A stretch of DNA of 64,000 nt from JBBQER01 sp052148155 (GTDB lineage: Bacteria > Actinomycetota > Acidimicrobiia > IMCC26256 > PALSA-610), in assembly GCA_052148155.1 (NCBI GenBank), contig JBKQIY010000233.1:21205-85204 (forward strand). The letters are read 5' to 3'. Each line of letters starts with the position of its first letter. Position 1 is the first letter of the stretch. A program made the position numbers and the translations under genes. Of this stretch, positions 42,966-51,461 are shown one piece after another. Below the pieces are notes generated by a model that searched no databases, was not told the origin of the DNA, and saw nothing but the letters and a program-made list of their open reading frames with translations.

Positions 42966-44105
42966 GTGCCTTCGCTGTTGGTGACGAACGACTTCCCGCC
43001 CAAGCACGGCGGCATTCAGTCATATCTCTACGAGCTGTGGCGACGTCTCCCGCCCGCCGAGACGACGGTGCTCACCACGTCATTTCCGGACGCACCTAGT
43101 TGGGACGCACAGCAAGAATTTCGGATCGAACGTGTTCGCGAGCGTGTCCTTCTTCCGACAATGGCGGCGGTTCGCCGCATCGACGCGCTCGCGCGCGAAG
43201 TCGAAGCCGACGTGATCTTCCTCGATCCAATGCTTCCGATCGGGCTGGCCGGATCGAAACTGAAGGCCGCGCCCTATGTGGTTGTCGCGCACGGGAGCGA
43301 GATCACGGGTTACGCGCGCACGCCCGGCAGCCGCGCGTTGGCGCGCCGTGTGCTGCGCGGCGCGGCCGCGGTGGTCGCAGCCGGCTCGTATCCGGCTCGC
43401 GCGGCAACCGACGCCGCGGGTCGACCCCTGGCCGGCGTCGTGATCCCACCCGGTGTGGACGGTGCACGCTTCCACCCAGCCGATCCCGACGAGCGCGCGG
43501 CGACCCGCCGCCGTTTCGGCCTCGACCCCGATCGCTCGCTCGTGCTCGGCGTGTCGCGGCTGGTGCCCCGCAAGGGCTTCGACGTCGTCATTGACGCCAT
43601 GTCCGGCCTCGACGGCACCGCGCTCGACAAGGTCCAACTCGCGATTGCAGGTGCGGGGCGCGACCGCGCTCGGCTCGAGCGGCGCGCCCGCGGCCGGGCG
43701 CAGTTTCTCGGCCGGGTCGCCGACGTCGATCTCCCTGCCCTGTACGCCTGCGCGGACGTGTTCGCGATGTGCTGTCGCGATCGGTGGCGTGGGCTCGAGG
43801 CGGAAGGCTTCGGGATCGTGTTCCTCGAGGCCGCCGCGTGTGGTGTACCCGCAGTAGCGGGGCGCAGCGGGGGATCACATGAGGCCGTCGCCGACGGGGA
43901 GACCGGATATGTCGTGGCACCGCGTGACGTCGACGCCGTGCGCGGCGCGCTCGGGCGCTTGATCGCCGACTCGGAGCTGCGAGCACACATGGGAGCCGCC
44001 GCGCGGCGTCGAGCCGAGGAGGACTTCGCCAACGACCTTCTCGCGGCTCGGCTCGGACCGGTCGCGCGTGGCGATCTCTCGGCCGTCGGTCCCCTGTGCC
44101 AGTAG
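42966..44105 (+). CDS. pimB': Mannosyltransferase, PimB'-like
   Basis: A 379-residue GT-B, GT4 family glycosyltransferase starting at GTG 42966. Text PSLLVTNDFPPKHGGIQSYL is nearly that of Mtb PimB' (Rv2188c), followed by LVVLGVSRLVPRKGFDVVID-like nucleotide loop (LGVSRLVPRKGFDVV) and the Glu-x7-Glu motif EAEGFGIVFLEAAACGVPAV. PimB' adds the second mannose of phosphatidylinositol dimannosides from GDP-mannose at the inner membrane face. It starts a run of genes with the order of the Rv2188c-Rv2184c region of Mtb, which supports the call. Confidence 0.84.
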   Translation: MPSLLVTNDFPPKHGGIQSYLYELWRRLPPAETTVLTTSFPDAPSWDAQQEFRIERVRERVLLPTMAAVRRIDALAREVEADVIFLDPMLPIGLAGSKLKAAPYVVVAHGSEITGYARTPGSRALARRVLRGAAAVVAAGSYPARAATDAAGRPLAGVVIPPGVDGARFHPADPDERAATRRRFGLDPDRSLVLGVSRLVPRKGFDVVIDAMSGLDGTALDKVQLAIAGAGRDRARLERRARGRAQFLGRVADVDLPALYACADVFAMCCRDRWRGLEAEGFGIVFLEAAACGVPAVAGRSGGSHEAVADGETGYVVAPRDVDAVRGALGRLIADSELRAHMGAAARRRAEEDFANDLLAARLGPVARGDLSAVGPLCQ

Positions 44106-44115
44106 CCTTCGTCTC

Positions 44116-44577
44116 GTGAAAGGTCGGTCGATCGTGATCGCGTCGTGGGTGGCGCTGGCCGTCTTCGCGGTCGTGATCGTGCCCGACGCCGCGGGTCTGC
44201 ACGCACTCGACGGCGTCGCCGTTGGCGTCTCGCTTGCACTGTTCCTTTCGGCGCTCGTGATCTGGCTGTACGCGTTCGGTGTCGCTGTCGTGCGCTCCGC
44301 GCGCGGCGACGACATTGGAGTCGGCGGCCTATTCTTCCTGTTCGGCTCCGCGCCTTCGGATGTTCGCCGGTGGCTGTTTGGTGCTCTCGGGGCGTCGGTG
44401 GTGCTGGCGTTCGCGACCGCGGCCGGCAACGCATATGCCGCGCTCGAGCCGATGTTCCCGCTCGCACTCGTCGGTCTGTGGGGCGCTCGTCACGGGACGT
44501 TCCCGCCCCGTGACGACACAGTTCGACCGCCCTCGCAGGCGCGCCCGACGCGCGCACGGCCTGGCGGCGCGCCATGA
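44116..44577 (+). CDS. Small integral membrane protein
   Basis: A 153-residue membrane protein with about three helices (SIVIASWVALAVFAVVIVPD; ALFLSALVIWLYAFGVAVV; near 95-125 a weaker one) and a basic, proline-rich C-terminal tail. Starts at GTG 44116, 10 bases after the pimB' stop. Overlaps the following SRPBCC gene by ATGA. A corresponding membrane protein (Rv2186c) lies at the same place in Mtb, with unknown role. Confidence 0.75.
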   Translation: MKGRSIVIASWVALAVFAVVIVPDAAGLHALDGVAVGVSLALFLSALVIWLYAFGVAVVRSARGDDIGVGGLFFLFGSAPSDVRRWLFGALGASVVLAFATAAGNAYAALEPMFPLALVGLWGARHGTFPPRDDTVRPPSQARPTRARPGGAP

Positions 44578-45017
44578 CCGACAGCGCCAGCGAACGCATC
44601 CGCATCGACGCGTCGGCCGACCGTTGCTTCGATGTAGCGGTCGACTTCGAGTCCTATCCCGAGTGGTTGCGCGACGTCAAGGAAGCGAAGATCCTCACGG
44701 TCGATGATGAAGGCCGTGGGCTGCGCGTCGAGTTCCGGGCGGCGGCGCTGGGAAAGAGCATCCGCTACGTGCTCGAGTACGAGTACGCGACCGCGCCGAA
44801 GGAATTCTCGTGGCGTTTCGCGGAAGGCGACATGCTGCGGCGGCTCGACGGCACGTACCGCTTCGACCCCGAGGGCCCGGCGTTGACGCGGGTTCAGTAC
44901 GACCTCGCGGTCGAGCTCGCGATGCCGCTTCCGGGCCTCGTCAAGCGTCGGGCCGCCGGGCTGATTATGGGGAGCGCACTCAAGGAGTTGAAGAAGCAGG
45001 TCGAGGCCGTCGCCTGA
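44574..45017 (+). CDS. SRPBCC (START-like) protein, Rv2185c/TB16.3-like
   Basis: A 147-residue single SRPBCC domain (polyketide cyclase/lipid-binding type): IDASADRCFDVAVDFESYPE, then EYEYATAPKEFSWRFAEGDM and a C-terminal helix AAGLIMGSALKELKKQVEAV that closes the hydrophobic pocket. It probably carries or binds a lipid. Directly upstream of ArsA-type gene as in Mtb Rv2185c-Rv2184c. Confidence 0.85.
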   Translation: MTDSASERIRIDASADRCFDVAVDFESYPEWLRDVKEAKILTVDDEGRGLRVEFRAAALGKSIRYVLEYEYATAPKEFSWRFAEGDMLRRLDGTYRFDPEGPALTRVQYDLAVELAMPLPGLVKRRAAGLIMGSALKELKKQVEAVA

Positions 45018-45070
45018 TCTTCATCTACCGGTAGCGACGTCGTTGCGCACGCCAACTAGCCTCCGCGCCA

Positions 45071-46231
45071 ATGCGCATCCTGTTGTTTACCGGTAAGGGC
45101 GGCGTCGGCAAGACGACCGTCGCGGCAGCTACCGCCGTTCGAGCCGCCGAAGCGGGCCTGCGCACCATCGTGGTTTCCACTGACCCTGCGCACTCGCTCG
45201 CCGATGCATTCGGCGTCGCCCTCGAAGATCGGCCGACGCCGATCGGACCGCGGCTGTTCGGTCAGCAACTCAATGCGCGCGTGCGCTTCGAGGAGACGTG
45301 GGACGACGTTCGCCGCTACATGGTCGACGTACTCGACTGGGTGGGCGCCGACTCGCTCGAAGCCGAGGAGCTCGCGGTCGTTCCCGGCCTCGACGAGGTG
45401 TTCTCGTTGGCCGACATCAAGCAGTTTGCGACATCAGGTGACTACGACCTCGTCGTCGTCGACTGCGCGCCGACCGCCGAGACGATCCGTCTCCTGTCGC
45501 TGCCCGACGTGCTCGGCTGGTACATGGACCGCGTGTTCGACGCCCAACGTCGGCTGACGCGCCTCGCCCGGCCGGTACTCAGCCGCTTTTCGGGCCTTCC
45601 CGTGGCCGGCGACCAAGTGTTCGGCGGTATCCGACGTTTCTACGAACGCCTCGACGGTGTACGCGAACTGTTGACCGACGGCGACATTACGAGCGCGCGG
45701 CTCGTGGTCAACCCGGAGCGGCTTGTGGTCGCCGAGGCTCGCCGCACATATACGTATCTGTCGCTGTTCGGCTACCACGTCGACGCGGTCGTCGTGAACC
45801 GTATTCTTCCGACCGCGCTCGATCATCCATGGCTCGATCAATGGAAGGCAGCGCAGTCGGCCCATCTCGAATCGATTGCGGACGCGTTCGCTCCGCTACC
45901 GATGTTGACCGCCGAACTCGCGGACCGCGAGCTGCTCGGCGTTGACGACCTGTGCGCCTTCGCCGAAGACCTTTACGACGACCTCGACGTCTCGGCGCGG
46001 CTATCTCACGTCGAACCATTGCGGGTCGACGCGGTAGGCGACTCTCTCGTGCTGTCGGTGCACGTACCGTTCACGGAGCGCGACGAGGTGCGACTAGGGC
46101 GCACCGATCAGGAACTGTTCGTTTCGGTCGGTCCGCATAGGCGGGCACTCCTCCTGCCCGACAGTCTCGTCCGGCGTGAGGTGGGCGGCGCACGCTTCGA
46201 AGGCGATCGGCTCGAAGTGGAGTTCGTATGA
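45071..46231 (+). CDS. ArsA/GET3-family ATPase
   Basis: A 386-residue ATPase with the deviant Walker A FTGKGGVGKTTVAAATA (residues 7-17), the switch I Asp in VVSTDPAHSLADAFG, and switch II VVVDCAPTAETIRLL. There is no arsenical Cys triad, so it is of the GET3-like or lipid-associated class, as in Mtb Rv2184c. Cellular role unknown; cotranscription with SRPBCC and pimB' points to membrane lipid or envelope work. The stop overlaps the next small gene by ATGA. Confidence 0.88.
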   Translation: MRILLFTGKGGVGKTTVAAATAVRAAEAGLRTIVVSTDPAHSLADAFGVALEDRPTPIGPRLFGQQLNARVRFEETWDDVRRYMVDVLDWVGADSLEAEELAVVPGLDEVFSLADIKQFATSGDYDLVVVDCAPTAETIRLLSLPDVLGWYMDRVFDAQRRLTRLARPVLSRFSGLPVAGDQVFGGIRRFYERLDGVRELLTDGDITSARLVVNPERLVVAEARRTYTYLSLFGYHVDAVVVNRILPTALDHPWLDQWKAAQSAHLESIADAFAPLPMLTAELADRELLGVDDLCAFAEDLYDDLDVSARLSHVEPLRVDAVGDSLVLSVHVPFTERDEVRLGRTDQELFVSVGPHRRALLLPDSLVRREVGGARFEGDRLEVEFV

Positions 46232-46437
46232 GCGGCCGCGCCAGCGATTCCGGTTTCGACCGCGACAACAACACGCACGCGGCCGACGATCCCGTCGACC
46301 ACCTCTGGCAGGCGGCACACGAGTTCTTGGCGGCCGCCCGAGCGGTGATCGACGCGGCTGATGCAGTGGTCCTCGACCAGCAGCGGCGAGCTGGAGCACC
46401 GCGCCCACCGCGGCTGCGACGCATCGATGTCGAGTAG
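46228..46437 (+). CDS. Conserved-looking 69-residue small protein
   Basis: Starts at an ATG overlapping the ArsA stop (ATGA). The translation has one amphipathic helix, VDHLWQAAHEFLAAARAVID, and a basic C-terminus (APRPPRLRRIDVE). It overlaps the ROK start by 11 bases. Its tight coupling to neighbours on both sides argues that it is real. No family recognised. Confidence 0.7.
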   Translation: MSGRASDSGFDRDNNTHAADDPVDHLWQAAHEFLAAARAVIDAADAVVLDQQRRAGAPRPPRLRRIDVE

Positions 46438-47389
46438 CGAACCGACGCGGGCCCAGCCCACTGTCGGGCTCGACATCGGTGGCACCAAGGTCCTCGGCGT
46501 GTTGCTCGACGCGGACGGGAACGTGGTACGGGAACAACGTCAGCTTTCACCGCACGCCGGGGTCGACGCGTTGGTCGCGACCGCGGCTGCGATCGTCGAG
46601 CAGCTCGCCGAGCCGGGCATCCCCGTCGGCGTCGGCGCGGCAGGACTCGTCAATCACGAGGGTCACGTTCTCTATTCGCCGAATCTGCCGACGGTGCGGG
46701 ATGCGCCGCTCAGGAACGCACTCCACGCGGCAACCCAACATCCCCTCGTCGTCGACAACGACGCAAATGTCGCAGCGCGCGGCGAGGTCGCGTACGGTGC
46801 CGCGAAGGGCAGGCAACACGCACTCTTGGTCACGCTCGGCACCGGCATCGGTGGTGGCATGCTGCTCAACGGCCAGCTGTACCGCGGTGCCCACGGCTTC
46901 GGGGCGGAGATCGGCCACATCACCGTCGAGCGAGGCGGACCGTTGTGCGCGTGCGGCGAGTACGGCCACTGGGAGGCGATCGCCTCGGGGACGGCACTCG
47001 GTCGCATGGCACGCGAACTCGTACAAGACGGCGCGGGAGCTCGCATCCTCGCCGCGGCCGACGGCGCGATCGACGCGATTACTGGCGTGCACGTCGAGGA
47101 AGCCGCACGCGAAGATGATGCCGATGCGCGGGCGTTGTTGGCTCGCTACGCCGACAACGTGTCGATCGGGCTGGCCGCCCTCGCGAATGTGCTCGACCCA
47201 GAGTTGATCGTGATCGCCGGCGGTATGGTCGAGCTCGGACCTTTACTGTTCGATCCCTTAGTTGCATCGTTCATGCGTCACGTCGAGGGCGCGGCCTACC
47301 GCCCGAAAATCCCGATCGTTCCCGCCCAGCTGGGCGAGCGCGCCGGCGCGGTCGGAGCCGCGGTGCTCGCTCGCGAGCTGCTGACGTGA
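46427..47389 (+). CDS. ROK-family sugar kinase (glucokinase-like)
   Basis: A 320-residue ROK protein with phosphate-binding DIGGTKVLGVLL, a NDANVAARGEVAYGA sugar site, and the ROK zinc motif CACGEYGHWE (His in the place of the third Cys of CxCGxxGCxE). The catalytic Asp is in DNDANV. It is a probable glucokinase, supplying glucose-6-phosphate. Overlaps both neighbours (ATG in the small gene's end, stop in the LLM gene's start). Confidence 0.85.
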   Translation: MSSSEPTRAQPTVGLDIGGTKVLGVLLDADGNVVREQRQLSPHAGVDALVATAAAIVEQLAEPGIPVGVGAAGLVNHEGHVLYSPNLPTVRDAPLRNALHAATQHPLVVDNDANVAARGEVAYGAAKGRQHALLVTLGTGIGGGMLLNGQLYRGAHGFGAEIGHITVERGGPLCACGEYGHWEAIASGTALGRMARELVQDGAGARILAAADGAIDAITGVHVEEAAREDDADARALLARYADNVSIGLAALANVLDPELIVIAGGMVELGPLLFDPLVASFMRHVEGAAYRPKIPIVPAQLGERAGAVGAAVLARELLT

Positions 47390-48189
47390 GCGCCCGCGTC
47401 GGGCTGACGCTGCCGTCGTTCGTCGACGATCCGGAAATTCCGATCCGCGTGGCGAAAGCAGCCGAGGCCGCGGGTCTCGATGGAGTGTTCGTGTTCGATC
47501 ATCTCTGGCGGGGCGATCCACCCCATCGGAGGCCTGCGTTGGAATGTTTCGCGCTTCTCGGCGCGGTTGCTGCGGAAACGACTCGGATTCATATCGGCAC
47601 GCTGGTCGCACGTGCCACGCTGCGGCCGGCTGCGACGTTGGCCAATGGTTTCCTGACCGCGCAACGTGTGAGCTGCGGTCGGCTCATCGCGGCGATCGGG
47701 TCGGGAGACTCTCACAGTCGGGAAGAGAACGAGGCGTTCGGCCTGACGTTCGGCACGATGGACGACCGCATCATGGCGCTGCACGACGCGGTGCGCGCAG
47801 CGAGAGAAGGTGACTATCCGGTATGGGTTGGCGGCCGCGCCGCCCAAGTGCGCGAGGTGGTCGCATTGGCCGACGGTTGGAACAGATGGGGTGGGACGCC
47901 CGAGAAGCTTTCCGCCGATGTCAACGTCGTACGCGCAGTTGCGCCCAATGCGACGATCACGTGGGGCGGGCTGGTACTGACCGGTGACGACGACGCAAGC
48001 GCCGCCGCCAAAGCCGAAGCGCGAACCTTTGCCGATGATGTGCTCGTGGGAGGCCCAGCGCGCCTGGCCGAGCAGCTCGGTGAGTTCGTCGGGCGCGGCG
48101 CCGAATGGGTGATCCTGGGTCCGATCGACTCCTCGAATGTGGAGAACGCCGCAAATCTGGGCGAAGTGCGTCACCTGCTCGGGTCGTAG
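47386..48189 (+). CDS. LLM-class oxidoreductase
   Basis: A 267-residue luciferase-like protein with AAGLDGVFVFDHLWRGDPPH, RLIAAIGSGDSHSREENEAF and DYPVWVGGRAAQVREVVALA. It is shorter than typical (about 290-350) and lacks part of the C-terminal insertion. Probably F420-dependent. Overlaps the ROK stop by ATGA. Substrate unknown. Confidence 0.82.
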   Translation: MSARVGLTLPSFVDDPEIPIRVAKAAEAAGLDGVFVFDHLWRGDPPHRRPALECFALLGAVAAETTRIHIGTLVARATLRPAATLANGFLTAQRVSCGRLIAAIGSGDSHSREENEAFGLTFGTMDDRIMALHDAVRAAREGDYPVWVGGRAAQVREVVALADGWNRWGGTPEKLSADVNVVRAVAPNATITWGGLVLTGDDDASAAAKAEARTFADDVLVGGPARLAEQLGEFVGRGAEWVILGPIDSSNVENAANLGEVRHLLGS

Positions 48190-48345
48190 CGCACTGCAGC
48201 GCAGGGTGGTGCGAGCGCCACGCTCTCCGCGGGCGCAACGGTCGGCGACGCCGCCACGAACGTGAGCGGCGCCGGATCGGTCCAGGACGGTCAGGTGTCG
48301 CCGCGGTGGAATGCATCCGAACAGGACTGAGGGCAGACTGTCGCG

Positions 48346-48696
48346 ATGACGTTGGAACGTGATGTACGGCCGTGGGGAAGTTACGAGGTCCTGGTCGACG
48401 AACCGGACCACAAGGTCAAGCAGATCCTGGTCAGTCCGGGCAAGCGTTTGAGCTACCAGGTCCATGCTCGTCGGTCGGAGCATTGGTTCATCGTGCGTGG
48501 CTCAGGGATCGTGACGCTCGACGACAGACGACTCGACGTCGCAGCCGGAGCCACGGTCGACATCCCGCTCGGCGCGTCGCACCGGATTGAGAACACCGGA
48601 TTCGATGATCTCGTATTCGTCGAGGTGCAGCACGGCGAGTACTTCGGCGAGGACGACATCGTTCGCCTCGAGGACGACTTCGGGCGAGTGGGGTAG
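48346..48696 (+). CDS. Mannose-6-phosphate isomerase-type cupin
   Basis: A 116-residue single cupin of the type II phosphomannose isomerase C-terminal family: RPWGSYEVLVDEPDHKVKQI, the metal motif HARRSEHWFIVRGSGIVTLD, and IPLGASHRIENTGFDDLVFV. It could isomerise mannose-6-phosphate/fructose-6-phosphate, feeding GDP-mannose for PimB'. Other type II proteins are fused to a guanylyltransferase domain; here only the cupin is present. The 156-base gap before it suggests an own promoter. A CCCCGA-TG-TCGGGG hairpin follows its end (48714-48727). Confidence 0.85.
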   Translation: MTLERDVRPWGSYEVLVDEPDHKVKQILVSPGKRLSYQVHARRSEHWFIVRGSGIVTLDDRRLDVAAGATVDIPLGASHRIENTGFDDLVFVEVQHGEYFGEDDIVRLEDDFGRVG

Positions 48697-48713
48697 GAGC
48701 CCGAGTCCGGTCC

Positions 48714-48727
48714 CCCCGATGTCGGGG
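48714..48727. terminator. Possible terminator hairpin after cupin gene
   Basis: Six-base arms CCCCGA and TCGGGG with a two-base gap, 18 bases after the cupin stop. No T-tract follows; weak support. Confidence 0.3.
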
Positions 48728-48833
48728 AACGGCGCGGCGGCAACGGCCCGCAAGGCAATGCGGCTTTCCCGATACCCTGTTGCGGCGGCGCGCGCCGGAA
48801 ACGGGAAGCCGTAAAGCGGAGTCGGGGGGCACG

Positions 48834-49436
48834 ATGCGCGTAACGCGGGGATTCGTGCTTGTCGTCGTTCTCGCATGCGTCTTCGCGACGACGAGTCCCG
48901 TCGGCGCGGCGGTTCAACCCCAGAAATGCTCCGGGCCTCCCGCGTCGATGCAGTCCGGTCGCGCGTCGTTGAGTCCGGGCATCAATGATCTGGAGCTGCC
49001 ACAGAAAATCGTGTTGACGGTCAGCCTGTTCTCGTGCGCTCCGACGAGAACGACTCGCGGTTCTGGATCGTTGAAGACCACGATCACGATCAAGGCTCCT
49101 CAGCGGTGCGGCCTGCTGACGAATCCACACACCCTCAAAGCGATCGCGACGATCACGTGGAAGGATGGGCGCAAGTCGACTATCCCGACAACGTTCTCGC
49201 TCACCGGTGCCTCGCACTTTGTCAACGCGTCCGGGACCGTGAGCGCCGGACTGTTCAAGAACCATGCCGTGACCGGTCAGCTGCACTACGCCGACGTCGT
49301 TTCCCCTCACGGGATTTCGTCGAACGGGCCGGGCATCGCGCGGGCATGCACCAACAAGACGAGACCCAACAAGTACCGGCGGGTCTCGATCGTCGCGCTC
49401 ACGTTCGCTACAACGAAGTCGTTTGTTGTCCACTGA
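48834..49436 (+). CDS. Secreted hypothetical protein
   Basis: A 200-residue exported protein with signal peptide RGFVLVVVLACVFATTSPVG and mature part containing four Cys (KCSGPPAS, LFSCAPTRT, RCGLLTNPH, RACTNKTRP) that could form two disulfides. The ATG at 48834 follows GGGGGGCACG. No family recognised; beta-rich text (LKTTITIKAPQ, ATITWKDGR, TFSLTGASHF) suggests an immunoglobulin-like fold. Similar small secreted proteins recur in actinobacterial genomes as orphans. Confidence 0.68.
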   Translation: MRVTRGFVLVVVLACVFATTSPVGAAVQPQKCSGPPASMQSGRASLSPGINDLELPQKIVLTVSLFSCAPTRTTRGSGSLKTTITIKAPQRCGLLTNPHTLKAIATITWKDGRKSTIPTTFSLTGASHFVNASGTVSAGLFKNHAVTGQLHYADVVSPHGISSNGPGIARACTNKTRPNKYRRVSIVALTFATTKSFVVH

Positions 49437-49774
49437 TCCGTGGCTTGGGATCCGCGACTACCGCTGAGAACACGTCGACGACAGCGTCACCGACCGTGCC
49501 GTCCAGCGTGCCGTCGAGCGCCGGTGCGCCGACCTCAACCAGCGCGCCGACGTCGACGGTTCCGTCAGCGTCTCGCAGCTCGCGACATCGTCGACGAGCA
49601 TCTACCTCAAAGAACACCCGCGTGACGTTGCCCCCCGAACTCCGCAGTCGGTCCCGCGCCGCCCCTTCCCTCGCCGGTTCTGCGGCCTTCCCGCGCGTGA
49701 TCGTCGCCGTTGCACGCTTCGGAGCGGGTTCGGCCTCTTGGTGCGCACGAAGGGGCGCCCCGCCCGCTAACCGC
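49437..49774. other. Gene-free stretch with Ser/Thr/Pro-rich frame
   Basis: No called gene. A plus-strand frame (about 49460-49600) reads as Ser/Thr/Pro-rich linker text (such as TVPSSVPSSAGAPTSTSAP), the type of text expected at the tail of a secreted protein. It is out of frame with the secreted gene just before it, so it may be a shifted remnant or chance. Confidence 0.35.
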
Positions 49775-50188
49775 TCAAGCGGTGAAGACGAACAACAGAC
49801 CGACGATCGTGCCGATGATGAGGTTGACACCCAACGACGGAAACCAGCGGCGTCGGCGAGCACCTTCGCCGCCGGCTACGAGGGCTGCAGTGACAGCCAC
49901 CGCAATCGGCACTCCGAACGTGACCCAGGCCACGATCGTCGCCGCGCATCCCACGATTGATGCTATCAGATCAAACGGGAACAGGTCGATCGTCGCGGGG
50001 TGCAGCCGGTGCTTGGGAGCCTTCGACGGGAGAACGTCGAGCGTCAGGTCGGGGTAGGTGATGGTGGCCGCAACGGGCCGTTCGCGAGCCGCGGCTCGAC
50101 GGGTTGCGGCATACTCCTCCAGCCGCGCCAGGATCTCTTGCGGTGATACGACGTCGGGTTGTCTCGAGTCGAGAATCGGTGCGGGCAC
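49775..50188 (-). CDS. Small membrane protein with two transmembrane helices
   Basis: A 137-residue protein with a soluble N-terminal helix (SPQEILARLEEYAATRRAAA) and two membrane spans in the C-terminal half (LIASIVGCAATIVAWVTFGV; VNLIIGTIVGLLFVFTA). GTG 50188 is chosen because GGAGGGAGAG precedes it closely. No family recognised. Alone, on the minus strand. Confidence 0.65.
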   Translation of the reverse strand: MPAPILDSRQPDVVSPQEILARLEEYAATRRAAARERPVAATITYPDLTLDVLPSKAPKHRLHPATIDLFPFDLIASIVGCAATIVAWVTFGVPIAVAVTAALVAGGEGARRRRWFPSLGVNLIIGTIVGLLFVFTA

Positions 50189-50774
50189 CGGTGCTCTCCC
50201 TCCGAGGCACTCGCCAGAATTTCGGAACAACGCCGATCATGCCGATCGCGAAGGCGCGCGACTCAGCCATATCAAATCGGCGGAATTCCGAAATAGCTTA
50301 GGGATTTGATCGGTCCAGCCGGCGGATGGCACCACGGTCTGGCCGGTGCTCATCAGGACGGACCGGGGTGACGCGTACCGGTACCCGTTTCCTGGCCCGG
50401 CGGACCGGCACGGCGTCCGAGCTCAGCGGGTGAAACTCGACGCAATGTTGCGGATCGCCGGCATATCGCTTCCGCGGCACGTTTCGTCACCGTCGACGGT
50501 ACGAGTCGTGATACCCGCGGCTCCTCCGTGGGACGAACCGTCAGCGCTTCGTCTCCCAACACGCCAACCCAGCTCAGGGAAGCGGCCGCCAACCTGTTTT
50601 CGCGAACAGCGCTCACGACGACGCACGTGAAATGGGTCGAGCGCTCCTCCGCGCTGGGGGCGGCGACCGTGACGCCCGTGGTGTGTTGGGCGAGCCGAGT
50701 TGGACGCAAGCTTCGCCGGTCTGTTCGCAGGGTTCCCGCACGGCGCATCTCGACCGCGTGGTTTGGCGAGCCGA
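50189..50774. other. Gene-free stretch with an imperfect inverted repeat
   Basis: No supported gene. The first 110 bases contain paired arms ATTTCGGAA (50219-50227) with GCCGAT (50232-50237), matched on the right by ATCGGC (50276-50281) and TTCCGAAAT (50286-50294). This could fold as an interrupted long stem. The rest (50300-50774) is featureless. Confidence 0.4.
50219..50294. repeat. Interrupted inverted repeat
   Basis: Nested arm pairs of 9 and 6 bases around about 38 bases. It sits 31 bases upstream of the two-helix membrane protein gene (minus), in its promoter zone; it might also act as an RNA structure. Confidence 0.45.
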
Positions 50775-51404
50775 CTAGCGCGAGCTGAGGAGCAGGGCTG
50801 CGGCTCGGACGAGGTGGTCGGCCATAGCCGTCGCATCAGTCAGTCCGCCGCTCCAGAACGTGAGCTCCGCGAACCAGACCGATCCGAGTACGCGGACCAC
50901 ATCATCGAGATGGGGGATTGGCGCGCCGTTGACGGCGTCCACGATGATCGCGCGTAGCGTCTCGTTGATTTCTTGCTTCACCGGTGCGGCGCTGTCGTCG
51001 GACACCGACATGGCAGTGACCATCGCGTGGGTGACGCGCGGCTGACGTTCGAGCGCGCGGGTGGCCCGCCGCAACACGTCCGCGACGCGCTCGGCCGGCG
51101 CGTCACCGCGCGGTGGGCGCTGATCGAGGCGTTCGCGCAGGGTCGTCGCCTGATCCGCGAGAGCGGCGAGGAGCAGTTGATCCTTCGAGGCGTAATGACG
51201 GTAGAGCGTGCCCAGTGCGACCTCGGCTCGGGCTGCGACGTCTCGCATTTGCACGGCGTCATATCCGCCTTCGGCCGCGAGTTCAGCCGCCGCGCTCAGC
51301 AGGCGCCGCTTGCGAGCCGCGGTTTCAGCCGCTCGTGTGCCGCTACGACCGGTACTGGTCCTGCCGTCGCTGGTTCTCGCTGTCGGCCCGGCCACGATTC
51401 GCAC
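50775..51404 (-). CDS. kstR: TetR-family repressor, KstR-like
   Basis: A 209-residue TetR regulator. The HTH text RKRRLLSAAAELAAEGGYDA, then VQMRDVAARAEVALGTLYRH and YASKDQLLLAAL, is close to KstR of Mtb (Rv3574), the cholesterol-catabolism repressor that releases DNA on binding steroid CoA thioesters. The C-terminal ligand domain is also similar (RATRALERQPRVTHAMVTAM, then DDVVRVLGSVWFAELTFWSG). The start is GTG 51404 or GTG 51395; the KstR-type box at 51417-51430 lies just upstream, as expected for autoregulation. Orthology is inferred from wording plus the box. Confidence 0.85.
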   Translation of the reverse strand: MRIVAGPTARTSDGRTSTGRSGTRAAETAARKRRLLSAAAELAAEGGYDAVQMRDVAARAEVALGTLYRHYASKDQLLLAALADQATTLRERLDQRPPRGDAPAERVADVLRRATRALERQPRVTHAMVTAMSVSDDSAAPVKQEINETLRAIIVDAVNGAPIPHLDDVVRVLGSVWFAELTFWSGGLTDATAMADHLVRAAALLLSSR

Positions 51405-51416
51405 CGTAGCCCGAAC

Positions 51417-51430
51417 TAGAACGTGTTGCA
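51417..51430. promoter_or_regulatory. KstR-type operator between kstR and flavoprotein gene
   Basis: TAGAACGTGTTGCA fits the KstR consensus TNNAACNNGTTNNA at every fixed position. It lies between the divergent kstR-like gene (minus) and a flavin oxidoreductase gene (plus), so one bound repressor could control both. Confidence 0.75.
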
Positions 51431-51461
51431 GCTTTGCTCGAAGGGACCGTACGATCCGGGC

